NCBI GenBank assembly: GCA_048264125.1
Contig: JBLXDM010000002.1
Location: forward strand, 124,001-188,000
Length of the DNA stretch: 64,000 nucleotides
Reading direction: 5' to 3'
Source of the DNA: M1-B18 sp048264125
GTDB lineage: Bacteria; Bacillota; Clostridia; Peptostreptococcales; Natronincolaceae
Below the pieces are notes generated by a model that did no database searches, had not been told where the DNA came from, and worked only from the letters and a program-made list of their open reading frames with translations. The position numbers were made by a program, and so were the translations under genes. This document shows positions 1-7,274 of the stretch, piece by piece (the first letter of the stretch is position 1; every line of letters begins with the position of its first letter).

Positions 1-805
1 CCAGACATAAATATATGAAGGCCAGTAAAAATGCCAGCATCAGTCCCCCGATTTTCAATAGAGCCTCTCGGGCTATAACTCTGTCATCCTCCCAGTCCTT
101 GATCCTTGGGTTCAGAAACTCATCGCTGAAGGCGACATAAACCACATTGTTGGCTTCATTAGCTTCGTACATATACTCAGATGCCCAATAGAACCGCCTA
201 TTTGAGCCCACCTCATGGGGATATACTCTGCTTTCCGTTTCATCAATCAAAAAGTACGCCGGGAAGGACTCAAAGTAATCCTTGTCCTCTCTAGGGCTGT
301 TGGTATAAATATTTACTCCATCATAGGCATAGTACATTATACCCGTATATTTAACCAAGCCTTTTAATAGCCTGTTGTATTCCTTAAGATCGTCACTGAT
401 CAGTCGTTCTCTAAGCTGACTTATTTTTTCTGGATTTTGCTCCTTAAACCTCAGGAAGTTTTCTTCATAGCTGACGCTATGGTCAAAGGTATAGCTGTCG
501 TTTTGATACTGTTGGAAGAGCGCCTCCTCATGCCCATAAATTTCCTCTTCCGTTCTAGCCTCCCCCCTTAACACCGCTTCCTCATTTTTATATTGATTCA
601 AAAGCCTGTTCAGGCTTCTTAAAATATCACTGCTTTCTCTAAGGTAGGCATTGCTTTGAAAATAATTTTCATCGAATATCATTTCTACATTCTCAACATC
701 AGCGACAACTATATCCATAAAGGAAGCAAAGGCCCCCGTCAAGCAGGCAATAGCAATAGCAAATACGATCAATTTTGTTATTAACGAATGACTATAGCTT
801 TTCAA
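1..805 (-). CDS. Sensor histidine kinase, N-terminal part (truncated by window edge)
   Basis: The frame stays open from a TTG start at 805 down to base 1, so only the first 268 residues are visible. They show an N-terminal membrane segment (about residues 8-25), a long extracytoplasmic region rich in Glu, Tyr and Asn, and the start of a second membrane segment at the very edge (GGLMLAFLLAFIYLCL). HAMP and kinase domains would lie outside the window. The start overlaps the last codons of the response regulator gene by 14 bases, showing translational coupling and partnership. I call it a kinase from this position and topology; the catalytic domain is not seen. The sensed ligand is unknown. Confidence 0.75.
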   Translation of the reverse strand, partial: MKSYSHSLITKLIVFAIAIACLTGAFASFMDIVVADVENVEMIFDENYFQSNAYLRESSDILRSLNRLLNQYKNEEAVLRGEARTEEEIYGHEEALFQQYQNDSYTFDHSVSYEENFLRFKEQNPEKISQLRERLISDDLKEYNRLLKGLVKYTGIMYYAYDGVNIYTNSPREDKDYFESFPAYFLIDETESRVYPHEVGSNRRFYWASEYMYEANEANNVVYVAFSDEFLNPRIKDWEDDRVIAREALLKIGGLMLAFLLAFIYLCL

Positions 806-1478
806 TTTTATATCCAACTCCCCACACCACCTTCAAATATTTTGGCTCCTTAGGATTTATTTCAATCTTTTCCCTAATCTTTCTAATATGAACCGCAATC
901 GTGTTTTCAGCATTTATAGCCTCTTCTCTCCATACCTTTTCGTATATATCATCGATAGAAAAAACTCTACCGGCGTTGGCGGTTAAAAGCTTTAAAATCT
1001 TATATTGAACAGGTGTGAGATATATTTCGTCGCCATCTACCGTTATGCTCTTTTTTTCATCGTCTATTTCCAGACCACCGCTTCTATAGACATTAGTCCT
1101 GGTCTCCATGCTGCCAAGGGCTGTGTACCTTCTTAGCTGTGATTTTACTCGAGCTATAAGCTCCAGTGGATTGAAGGGCTTTGTTATATAATCGTCTGCT
1201 CCCATGTTCAATCCGATGATTTTATCCGTATCCTCTGCCTTTGCAGACACCATAATTACAGGAATATTATTTTCCTCCCTAAGCTTCATGGTGGCCCTAA
1301 TACCATCCATTTTCGGCATCATAATATCCATAATAATAAGATGCACTTCGTTGCTTTCTATTAGCTCCAAGGCCTCAAGACCATTAAAGGCCTTTAAAAT
1401 TCTGTAGCCCTCATTTGTTAAATAGATACTGATTGCCTCAACTATCTCCCTATCATCATCACAAACCAATATATTCAC
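792..1478 (-). CDS. OmpR/PhoB-family response regulator
   Basis: This 228-residue protein has a receiver domain (residues 1-115) with the acidic pocket D7-D9, phospho-acceptor D51 in the motif MDIMMPKMDG, and conserved K100 in ITKPF. A C-terminal winged-helix DNA-binding domain (about 130-228) ends in the typical WGVGYKIEKL. It should control transcription when phosphorylated by the overlapping kinase gene. Four TCTTAAT-type direct repeats spaced 11-12 bases lie about 85 bases upstream and are a good candidate for its binding site. A TGGTATAAT extended -10 (1511-1519 region, minus strand) precedes it. The exact regulon cannot be read. Confidence 0.93.
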   Translation of the reverse strand: MNILVCDDDREIVEAISIYLTNEGYRILKAFNGLEALELIESNEVHLIIMDIMMPKMDGIRATMKLREENNIPVIMVSAKAEDTDKIIGLNMGADDYITKPFNPLELIARVKSQLRRYTALGSMETRTNVYRSGGLEIDDEKKSITVDGDEIYLTPVQYKILKLLTANAGRVFSIDDIYEKVWREEAINAENTIAVHIRKIREKIEINPKEPKYLKVVWGVGYKIEKL

Positions 1479-1510
1479 CCTTCATCACCCCGGTAGATTA
1501 ATTTGTTCAT

Positions 1511-1519
1511 ATTATACCA
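1511..1519 (-). promoter_or_regulatory. Extended -10 promoter of the two-component operon
   Basis: On the minus strand the sequence reads TGGTATAAT, a perfect -10 hexamer with the TG extension, about 35 bases before the response regulator start. The -35 position (1534-1539) is poor, as is common for extended -10 or activator-dependent promoters. Confidence 0.55.
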
Positions 1520-1560
1520 CACCCCTTATTCTTTACTATAAGCTAATAATAACAATCAAA

Positions 1561-1605
1561 TCTTAATATATTCTTCATGCAAATCTTAATATTTTCTTAA
1601 TGCCT
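1561..1605. promoter_or_regulatory. Array of four direct repeats, likely OmpR/PhoB-type regulator site
   Basis: Heptamers TCTTAAT (1561), TCTTCAT (1572), TCTTAAT (1584) and TCTTAAT (1595) recur at 11, 12 and 11 bases. This is the spacing of binding sites for PhoB-type regulators that bind as head-to-tail dimers. The array sits between the two-component operon and a plus-strand TACAAT (1616-1621). Its last repeat is placed where it could replace a -35 element for plus-strand transcription. Confidence 0.5.
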
Positions 1606-1627
1606 CTATTAGCTTTACAATCTTGCA

Positions 1628-1746
1628 AATAGTGAGCAAAACACCCGTAAGGAGCATTGAGAGCTATTAGTCACGAATTTAAACAAGCTGCTGGAAATAT
1701 AATAGAAGCTTTTCTTAGTCAAAGGACTGTCCTTTGACTTTTTTTA
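1628..1746 (+). ncRNA. Candidate small RNA between direct repeats and terminator
   Basis: A plus-strand -10-like TACAAT at 1616-1621 would give a start near 1628, and an intrinsic terminator closes the unit at 1718-1746, giving a transcript of about 120 bases. No convincing reading frame lies inside: the one AAGGAG (about 1652) is only 2-3 bases from a TTG. The nearest downstream gene (padR) has its own promoter after the terminator. I therefore list it as a possible regulated small RNA; expression is not shown. Confidence 0.33.
1718..1746 (+). terminator. Intrinsic terminator
   Basis: GTCAAAGGA and TCCTTTGAC form a perfect 9-bp stem around CTG and are followed by seven T. No gene on this strand lies upstream in the window, which is why a short transcript is proposed for 1628-1746. 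Confidence 0.7.
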
Positions 1747-1795
1747 TATAGAAATAATGCTTTTAAATTTTTATAATTAAATTGTAAATTTTATA

Positions 1796-1851
1796 TTGAC
1801 ATTGGGCATATAATAAAATACGATATACCTAGTAATACTAAATATATAGTA
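1796..1851 (+). promoter_or_regulatory. padR promoter with candidate PadR operator
   Basis: TTGACA (1796-1801), a 17-base spacer and TACGAT (1819-1824) form a good vegetative promoter. Directly downstream are the overlapping inverted repeats TAGTA-A-TACTA (1830-1840) and TACTA-N6-TAGTA (1836-1851). PadR regulators usually bind such AT-rich dyads in their own promoter, so this is probably the autoregulatory operator. Confidence 0.6.
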
Positions 1852-1866
1852 TAAAAGGATGATTTC

Positions 1867-2214
1867 ATGTACGAAATAGGAAAGCAGCTGAAAAAGGGTG
1901 TCATTGAAATATTGGTACTGAAGCTATTAAGCACCGAAAATATGTACGGCTATCAGATCATTCAGGCTTTAGACAATAGAAGCAATGGAATATTCAAAAT
2001 GAAGGAAGGTACTCTATACCCTATACTCTATAGGCTTGAGGATGAAGCATTCATTGAAAGCTACTGGGAGCAGAGTCTGGATAAACGAGGAGTCCCTAGA
2101 AAGTATTACAAGATTACTGCCAAGGGATTAAAGGGTCTTGATGAAATGTCGCAGACATGGGAAGCATTCAATCATAGTGTCAATTCTATCTTACGGGGGT
2201 TAGATTATGAATAG
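1867..2214 (+). CDS. PadR-family transcriptional regulator
   Basis: A 115-residue winged-helix protein with the PadR signature: MYGYQIIQAL, KEGTLYPILYRLE and a KYYKITAKG wing. Length and composition match the short PadR subfamily, which mainly represses its own operon and often responds to membrane-active compounds. The start has AAAAGGATGATTTC upstream. Its end overlaps the next gene by 8 bases, so the two form an operon. The dyad-rich stretch at 1830-1851 is a likely binding site. The inducer is unknown. Confidence 0.93.
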   Translation: MYEIGKQLKKGVIEILVLKLLSTENMYGYQIIQALDNRSNGIFKMKEGTLYPILYRLEDEAFIESYWEQSLDKRGVPRKYYKITAKGLKGLDEMSQTWEAFNHSVNSILRGLDYE

Positions 2215-2965
2215 TAAAATAAAAGACTATGTTCAAGCGGTACTAAAAAATGTTTATGCTGATGATGCTACAAAAAACAAAATTGAAAAGGATCTCTATC
2301 TCCATATTAATGAAGCCAGCCAAGCTATCGAATTGGAGGAGGTATTGCTTCAAATGGGTAGCCCTGAAGAGGTAGCTTCAGAATTTATGGAGGGTATATA
2401 TGGAGATAATAATGAATTGATAACACAGGCTGTTAAAGAGAGTAATTTTTTAAGAAACTATGAATATGTATCTCCAATTACTCTGTTTGGTCTTCCACTA
2501 ATACACATAAACACCCGAAGAGTATCATGTAAAAGACCCTGTATAGCAAAGGGTATCATTGCTTTAGGAGATATTTCAATTGGTTTTTTATCAATTGGAG
2601 GTATAGCCATTGGCATTATTAGCCTCGGTGCTTTATCTGCCGGCATCATTAGCTTAGGAGCTCTATCCTTAGGCATTTTACTAGCACTAGGCGGAGTATC
2701 CGTCGGTACCTTAGCCGTCGGTGGAGTTGCAGTCGGTCTAGGAAGTATAGGCGGAGTTGCTATTGGAAAAATTGCTGTAGGAGGATATGCGAGGGGTAAT
2801 GCTGCTGTAGGAGGCCAGGCTATTGGTAAATTTGTAATAAGCGGCGAAGCTCCTAATTATTCCTTAAATAATGTATCGAGGGAAGAGGTATATCAATTGA
2901 TAAAGCTGGCATATCCTAATTTGAGCAAATGGATAGTAAATATCTTTACTTTGCCCTTTAGATAA
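2207..2965 (+). CDS. HAAS-type membrane protein with long glycine pentapeptide repeat
   Basis: Residues 1-60 resemble the helical HAAS/DUF1700-type domain found in partners of PadR regulators (KDYVQAVLKN, QMGSPEEVASEF). From about residue 119 to 214 the chain is a continuous five-residue repeat of the form [ILV]-G-x-x-[AS], roughly 19 copies, giving a hydrophobic glycine-rich stretch. A short polar tail follows (SREEVYQLIKLAYPNL). Start overlaps padR, so the regulator and this protein are co-expressed. The repeat is too glycine-rich for ordinary membrane helices; it may form a beta-solenoid or packed helices. Function is not known; an envelope role is inferred. Confidence 0.8.
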   Translation: MNSKIKDYVQAVLKNVYADDATKNKIEKDLYLHINEASQAIELEEVLLQMGSPEEVASEFMEGIYGDNNELITQAVKESNFLRNYEYVSPITLFGLPLIHINTRRVSCKRPCIAKGIIALGDISIGFLSIGGIAIGIISLGALSAGIISLGALSLGILLALGGVSVGTLAVGGVAVGLGSIGGVAIGKIAVGGYARGNAAVGGQAIGKFVISGEAPNYSLNNVSREEVYQLIKLAYPNLSKWIVNIFTLPFR

Positions 2966-2993
2966 AATAATCTAGCTTGTTAGTTCGAAAATA

Positions 2994-3037
2994 AAAGGCA
3001 ATTCAATTGACTTAATAAAATCAAATGAATTGCCTTT
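2994..3037. terminator. Bidirectional terminator between convergent genes
   Basis: AAAGGCAATTCA (2994-3005) pairs with TGAATTGCCTTT (3026-3037); T-rich or A-rich tracts flank it. It separates the plus-strand padR operon from the minus-strand gene ending at 3049. Confidence 0.7.
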
Positions 3038-3048
3038 GCTTTTCTTAA

Positions 3049-3360
3049 CTAAGCTAATATGTTGTTGGCTTTGAGCGTGTTACTTGAATCCTCATTCGCT
3101 GGAGTCCAGCCCTTTTCTATAAGGTCCTTTATGTAGAGCTTATTATAAATAAAAGAAAAAACTATTCCGATGATTAAAGAACCAAAGCCCATTGTAAAAA
3201 CTCCAATTAATGCAGTAGTGACAAACATTATTGCAGCCCATTTCAGGTCTCCCCTGAATAATGGTACAAAAAAACCAAAGAAAAAGGTTGTCCATGAAAA
3301 TCCAACCTTAACTTGCTTTTTCATTCCAGCTTTGTCTAAGGTTATGTACATATATTTCAC
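3049..3360 (-). CDS. Small DUF2628-like membrane protein
   Basis: This 103-residue protein has a basic N-terminal strand (KQVKVGFSWTTFFFG) followed by two or three hydrophobic segments (WAAIMFVTTALIGVF, GSLIIGIVFSFIYNKLYI) and a short polar tail. The GFSW-FFFGFFVPL-RGD pattern followed by a membrane hairpin is typical of DUF2628/HrgC-like small membrane proteins, whose function is unknown. AAGGAGGTGAAATAT precedes the start. It appears monocistronic, with a terminator shared with the padR operon. Confidence 0.75.
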   Translation of the reverse strand: MKYMYITLDKAGMKKQVKVGFSWTTFFFGFFVPLFRGDLKWAAIMFVTTALIGVFTMGFGSLIIGIVFSFIYNKLYIKDLIEKGWTPANEDSSNTLKANNILA

Positions 3361-3477
3361 CTCCTTAACTTAAATAAATATAGGTAATTATGTAATAATA
3401 TAGAATATGATATATATTTTACCATAAAAATGTCGTTATTACATCAACCTTTTGACATTTCCAATAATAATTTATTC

Positions 3478-3511
3478 AAAAAAACAGCTTGCCATTAGTG
3501 ACAAGCCTGTT
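3478..3511 (-). terminator. Terminator of the zinc-ribbon gene
   Basis: Read on the minus strand, AACAGGCTTG pairs with CAAGCTGTT (one bulge) and is followed by seven T. It directly follows the stop codon of the gene at 3510-4094. Confidence 0.65.
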
Positions 3512-4094
3512 AACCGTTATATGTAATATGAGAATCACAGTATTCACATTCTCCAATCTCATCTACCTCAATTACATTAGAAGCACCACAATCACTGCAT
3601 TTTACAACGACCTTCCTTGGTGGTGTTCTTGTGTTATCCTCCTGTCTGCTGCTATTCTCCTGACTGGTGTTATTCTCCTGTACTTTGTCTATTACAGCTA
3701 TATTTTCATCTACTGCCCCTTCTTCGTCGTAGACAACAAGTCGTCTAGCTGTGTTATCAATATATACACCCTTTAGAGATCCGTTCATAATTATAAACTC
3801 AATTTCAAATGTCGCTATGAAATAATTCACCTTGAGTGCCTTCGCTAAATTATCAATGGATCTTTCCTTATGATCATAAATTAAAGATAGATACTTTTTT
3901 TGTCTAGGTATATCTATTAAGCAAAATATACAACCGAGAATCCCACTTACTCCTAACAACTTGTAGAAGTTATCCTGCTTCAACAGCAGTAAGGCGGATA
4001 TTGGTATAAGCAGAATACATAATCCAACTATATAGCCATATAACTCATAAGACACAACAAAGGGCTGATTTTTATTTGATAGATTTCTCCCCAC
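3510..4094 (-). CDS. Membrane protein with C-terminal zinc ribbon
   Basis: A 194-residue protein of unknown function. Residues 15-60 hold two hydrophobic segments (YIVGLCILLIPISALLLL and KLLGVSGILGCIFCLI). The middle (about 75-130) looks like a small folded domain (LAKALKVNYFIATFEIEFIIMNG). A Gln/Asn/Ser/Arg-rich linker follows, then a zinc ribbon with two CxxC pairs (KCSDCGAS and ECEYCDSH) at the C terminus. Such architectures occur in membrane-tethered regulators, but I do not recognise a named family. It is followed by its own terminator. Confidence 0.7.
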   Translation of the reverse strand: MGRNLSNKNQPFVVSYELYGYIVGLCILLIPISALLLLKQDNFYKLLGVSGILGCIFCLIDIPRQKKYLSLIYDHKERSIDNLAKALKVNYFIATFEIEFIIMNGSLKGVYIDNTARRLVVYDEEGAVDENIAVIDKVQENNTSQENSSRQEDNTRTPPRKVVVKCSDCGASNVIEVDEIGECEYCDSHITYNG

Positions 4095-4127
4095 AAATAT
4101 CCCCCATTCTTATTTAGAAAAAGCAAA

Positions 4128-4868
4128 CTACCTAAACCTCTTCAAATATTCCCCCGCCGACCTATTCATTTCCAGTGAAAAATCCGACATATATTTTCTA
4201 TTGCATAGGGCTTTTATATCCTGCTTTACATCTCTTTCGGGATATCCGCTCCTCTTATTTCTCACTGTCTGCATTTCTAAATGCTCTTCCTCTGACAGTC
4301 TGCGGTATTTATTTTCAAACACAATATACTCAGCCTCAAAGCGTTCGGGCTTTTTTCTCGTTTTTTGCTGTTCAACGGGATAACCATACACCAGCATCGC
4401 AGCAGGTACGACATAGTCGGGCAAATCTAGAAGCTCTCTAATTTCCTCTTGATTCTCTATTATGTCCCCGATGTAGCAGGAGCCCACCCCTAAGGACTCT
4501 GCTGCCACCACTGTGTTTTGTGCCGCTATGATGGCATCGGCACAGGAAAGCAGCAAATCTCCCTCACCGGGTTTTCTTGGCTCAACATCCGTTAGACAAA
4601 AGGCATCATACCACCTTTGATAGTCCGCAAGAAATACCAGAACCAAGGGAGCTTTAGCAATAAAGGGCTGATTATCACAGGCCACCGCAAGCCTCTCCTT
4701 TAAAGCATTGTCTGTTATGTCTAATATACTATACAGCATCATACAGCCTGCTGTAGGTGCTTCAAAGGCAGCCTGCAGTATTTCCTTTTTTATCTCAGGC
4801 TCTATTGGTCTTTCCTCAAAAACCCTTACTGATTTTCTGTTTTTTATTTGCTTTAATACCTCGTTCAA
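4128..4868 (-). CDS. Nitroreductase-family FMN oxidoreductase
   Basis: A 246-residue protein with the nitroreductase fold: N-terminal KNRKSVRVFEERPI (FMN phosphate site), AAFEAPTAGCMM, the central helix ADAIIAAQNTVVAAESLGVGSCYIGDI, and PAAMLVYGYPVE. Family members reduce nitro compounds, flavins or other electrophiles with NAD(P)H using bound FMN. The C-terminal extension after residue 180, with several Arg and Tyr residues, is longer than in minimal nitroreductases. It is the last gene of a tight operon (22-base gap) with yqeB, a chemotaxis-type protein and a molybdopterin-binding protein, suggesting a redox step linked to the Mo/Se enzyme system. Substrate unknown. Confidence 0.85.
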   Translation of the reverse strand: MNEVLKQIKNRKSVRVFEERPIEPEIKKEILQAAFEAPTAGCMMLYSILDITDNALKERLAVACDNQPFIAKAPLVLVFLADYQRWYDAFCLTDVEPRKPGEGDLLLSCADAIIAAQNTVVAAESLGVGSCYIGDIIENQEEIRELLDLPDYVVPAAMLVYGYPVEQQKTRKKPERFEAEYIVFENKYRRLSEEEHLEMQTVRNKRSGYPERDVKQDIKALCNRKYMSDFSLEMNRSAGEYLKRFR

Positions 4869-4890
4869 GCTATAGCCTCCCCCTTTATCT

Positions 4891-5688
4891 CTAGCGGTTT
4901 ATTTTGTTTAATATGGCCTCCAGCACGGCCCCTGCGATACAGCGGCCTTTATCGGATATCGTATCCACAAAGGCATCCTCTCCCCTAGGGTCAATATCTC
5001 CTATTTTCAAGCCTTTAGTTACCTCTATTCCATTGCTAATCAGACCTCTTATAACCCCCGCTACCTTTGCTCTTGCTACTTCTCCATCAATGATTGCTAC
5101 GGCTTCATCCTGTTCCACATAATCACCGATATCCTTTACATTGATTATTATCCCATTGACAGGAGCCCGTAGAATTCGCTCTGAAGTGTAGCCCTGAATA
5201 TTGCCGGGTAGCCCTGTATCTGCAGCAGTTGAGCCATCTGTAATTATTCTACCCAAATTGTGACCTCTGTTGGTCTCAATTACTACATCTACATCCTCAC
5301 CTGCTACAAAACCAGGCCCCAATGCAATTACCAAGGGGGCATCATCTTTTCTCGTTCCGGTGTTCTTCTTTGCTATTATACAATCTATCAGCGCAATGCA
5401 ATCTATCTCCTTTAGTATGCTGGTCTCAGGATCAACCAATACCGGCAGCTTGCCCTCTGCCAACACCTTAAGGGCCTCCTGAAGGTTCAGGGTCTTTCTG
5501 GCTGTAATCCCCTCCACAACCCATTCACACTCCAGAACAGCATTGGCAAAGGATACATTCCTTCGCACACAGGTTGGTTTAGGTATTTCGGTTAAAATAA
5601 GCTTGAAGCCACTCCTATATAGCTTATGAGCAACAGCTGTTGCAATATCCCCTGCTCCCTTGATTATTATAAATTTTTCTGTCAACAC
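4891..5688 (-). CDS. yqeB: Selenium-dependent molybdenum hydroxylase accessory protein, YqeB/EF2563 family
   Basis: This 265-residue protein begins with a Rossmann-like IIIKGAGDIATAVAHKLY (glycine motif at residues 11-16) and continues with TEIPKPTCVRR, a hallmark of the EF2563/YqeB family. This family is phylogenetically tied to selenium-dependent molybdenum hydroxylases such as xanthine dehydrogenase and purine hydroxylase, where it is thought to help mature the labile-selenium Mo cofactor. The C-terminal part (about 165-220) has a lipoyl-like fold pattern (RAPVNGIIINVKDIGDYV). It sits in an operon with a molybdopterin-binding protein, 13 kb from an xdh operon in the same window, which supports that role. 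Confidence 0.9.
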   Translation of the reverse strand: MLTEKFIIIKGAGDIATAVAHKLYRSGFKLILTEIPKPTCVRRNVSFANAVLECEWVVEGITARKTLNLQEALKVLAEGKLPVLVDPETSILKEIDCIALIDCIIAKKNTGTRKDDAPLVIALGPGFVAGEDVDVVIETNRGHNLGRIITDGSTAADTGLPGNIQGYTSERILRAPVNGIIINVKDIGDYVEQDEAVAIIDGEVARAKVAGVIRGLISNGIEVTKGLKIGDIDPRGEDAFVDTISDKGRCIAGAVLEAILNKINR

Positions 5689-5709
5689 AGCTCTCTCTCC
5701 TTCTTCTAC

Positions 5710-7242
5710 TTAGAGTAGAATTCTAAAGCTATGAATATCCTCCAAAGCAAGGGATGCCTGTATTACACCTTTTTTGTCTTTTCTGGATATTCCTACAAAT
5801 TTAAAGTATTGATTATCAACGTCACGCTTTTGCATCTTTTGCACAACCTCTAATTCCGGGTTCTGAAGTATTTTTCTAAATTCAAAGGCCTGACTAGTCT
5901 CATCCTCCGGAAATCTGAAGCCCAGCGCTGCCTCATCGGAGGTGTATACAATGACACCATCCTCGTCTGTAACATAGAAATCCGCTGCACCCGTTGCCTT
6001 TGCAAAGCTGATTATTTTCTCATTGCTTAAGCCCTGCTTAATTTCATTCCCCAGCCCTTCACAAAGCTGTACTAGATACTTACCCAGCATATCATCAAAA
6101 TTGCTTCCAAAATCCTCAAGATTCTTGCTTATTTTAGCCAAATCATTGGAGTTAGACACACTATTGGCTATAAAACCCCTTTGATTTTCTATTGTTACTC
6201 CTATTTCATCAATTGTGATAACGGAATCCTGTGAAAAGGCCGCTACCTTCTCTACGCTCTCCGCCATCTGTTCAGTAGCATTTGCCTGTTCCCCTACACT
6301 GGCACTGATATCCTTCACAGCCTTCAGTACTGTTTCTATGGCATCCGTTATTTCATGCAGGTTTTCTCTGGCTGTTATCGCAATCCTTTGGCCCTCCTTG
6401 CCCTCTTCTACTCCCCTGCTCATCAGCGTAAAGGTCTTGCTCATTTGTCCTGATATTCCATTTACCAGGCTGCTTATTTCCTCCGACACAGAGGAGCTTT
6501 CATCCGCCAGCTTTCTAACCTCCTGTGCTACTACAGTAAAGCCCCTGCCGGATTCTCCTGCCCTGGCAGCTTCAATTGCAGCATTTAAGGATAGCAGGTT
6601 GATCTGCTCCGATATTTCGTTTATTTTTGCAGTCATCTCCTGAATGTTTTCCATCATTGCAGATAGCTTTCGCAATTCCTCCCCAGAGGTCTCAAGCTTT
6701 TCTCCAATATTGTATATGGTCTCCGTGGCATGCTCAATTGATCTAGTGCCTTGAATTATCTTTTCTCTGGTTGGTTCTGTTTTTTCCTCCACAACCCTGC
6801 AAATATGTGCAATTTCTGATGCACTACTGGATAATTCCTCTGAAAGTGCTGCAAAATCCAATATTTGATTATTGGTATGATGGGCCTCACAGGAAAAGCT
6901 CTCGATTCGTTCTGCTAAAGCATTGATTTTATCCATAGAAGCATTGGAATCCTGATTTACTACCTTTGTCAAGGAGGTTATAATCGTCGAGGATTTTATA
7001 ACCTCATAGACCCATTTTTTCAGCATTTTACTTAAATCCTTTAAGGCCTCCAGCTGTTGAGCACTGCTGCCATAGCCAGAAAGGTCTATCTCATACAAAA
7101 CATTTCCCCTGCTGTATTCCTCTATTGCCCTTGTCATATCCCGCATAAGCCTTTTGTTCCTCTTGACATAAGCCAAATAGCAAATAACGAAGCCCATCAC
7201 AAAGGCTAATAGATACAGCCCCAGACCTACAAACCTATTCAT
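5710..7242 (-). CDS. Methyl-accepting chemotaxis-type signal transducer
   Basis: This 510-residue protein has one membrane segment (about residues 3-23), a HAMP-like linker, and a long coiled-coil signalling domain with the canonical tip INLLSLNAAIEAARAGESGRGF (about residues 205-226). After the coiled coil (about 380-510) comes a PAS- or Cache-like region (ADFYVTDEDGVIVYTSDEAALGFRF). Most receptors sense outside the cell, but here the sensor-like domain is C-terminal and, with only one membrane segment, should be cytoplasmic. It lies between molybdopterin-binding and yqeB genes with gaps of 21-32 bases, so it is likely co-regulated with the Mo/Se system. Confidence 0.88.
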   Translation of the reverse strand: MNRFVGLGLYLLAFVMGFVICYLAYVKRNKRLMRDMTRAIEEYSRGNVLYEIDLSGYGSSAQQLEALKDLSKMLKKWVYEVIKSSTIITSLTKVVNQDSNASMDKINALAERIESFSCEAHHTNNQILDFAALSEELSSSASEIAHICRVVEEKTEPTREKIIQGTRSIEHATETIYNIGEKLETSGEELRKLSAMMENIQEMTAKINEISEQINLLSLNAAIEAARAGESGRGFTVVAQEVRKLADESSSVSEEISSLVNGISGQMSKTFTLMSRGVEEGKEGQRIAITARENLHEITDAIETVLKAVKDISASVGEQANATEQMAESVEKVAAFSQDSVITIDEIGVTIENQRGFIANSVSNSNDLAKISKNLEDFGSNFDDMLGKYLVQLCEGLGNEIKQGLSNEKIISFAKATGAADFYVTDEDGVIVYTSDEAALGFRFPEDETSQAFEFRKILQNPELEVVQKMQKRDVDNQYFKFVGISRKDKKGVIQASLALEDIHSFRILL

Positions 7243-7274
7243 AGAATCACCTACTCCTATCCCTAAGTTATTTA

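Noticed and set aside
1655..1735. Short peptide gene in the 1628-1746 RNA
   Set aside because: The only AAGGAG is 2-3 bases from a TTG, too close for translation; treated as non-coding.
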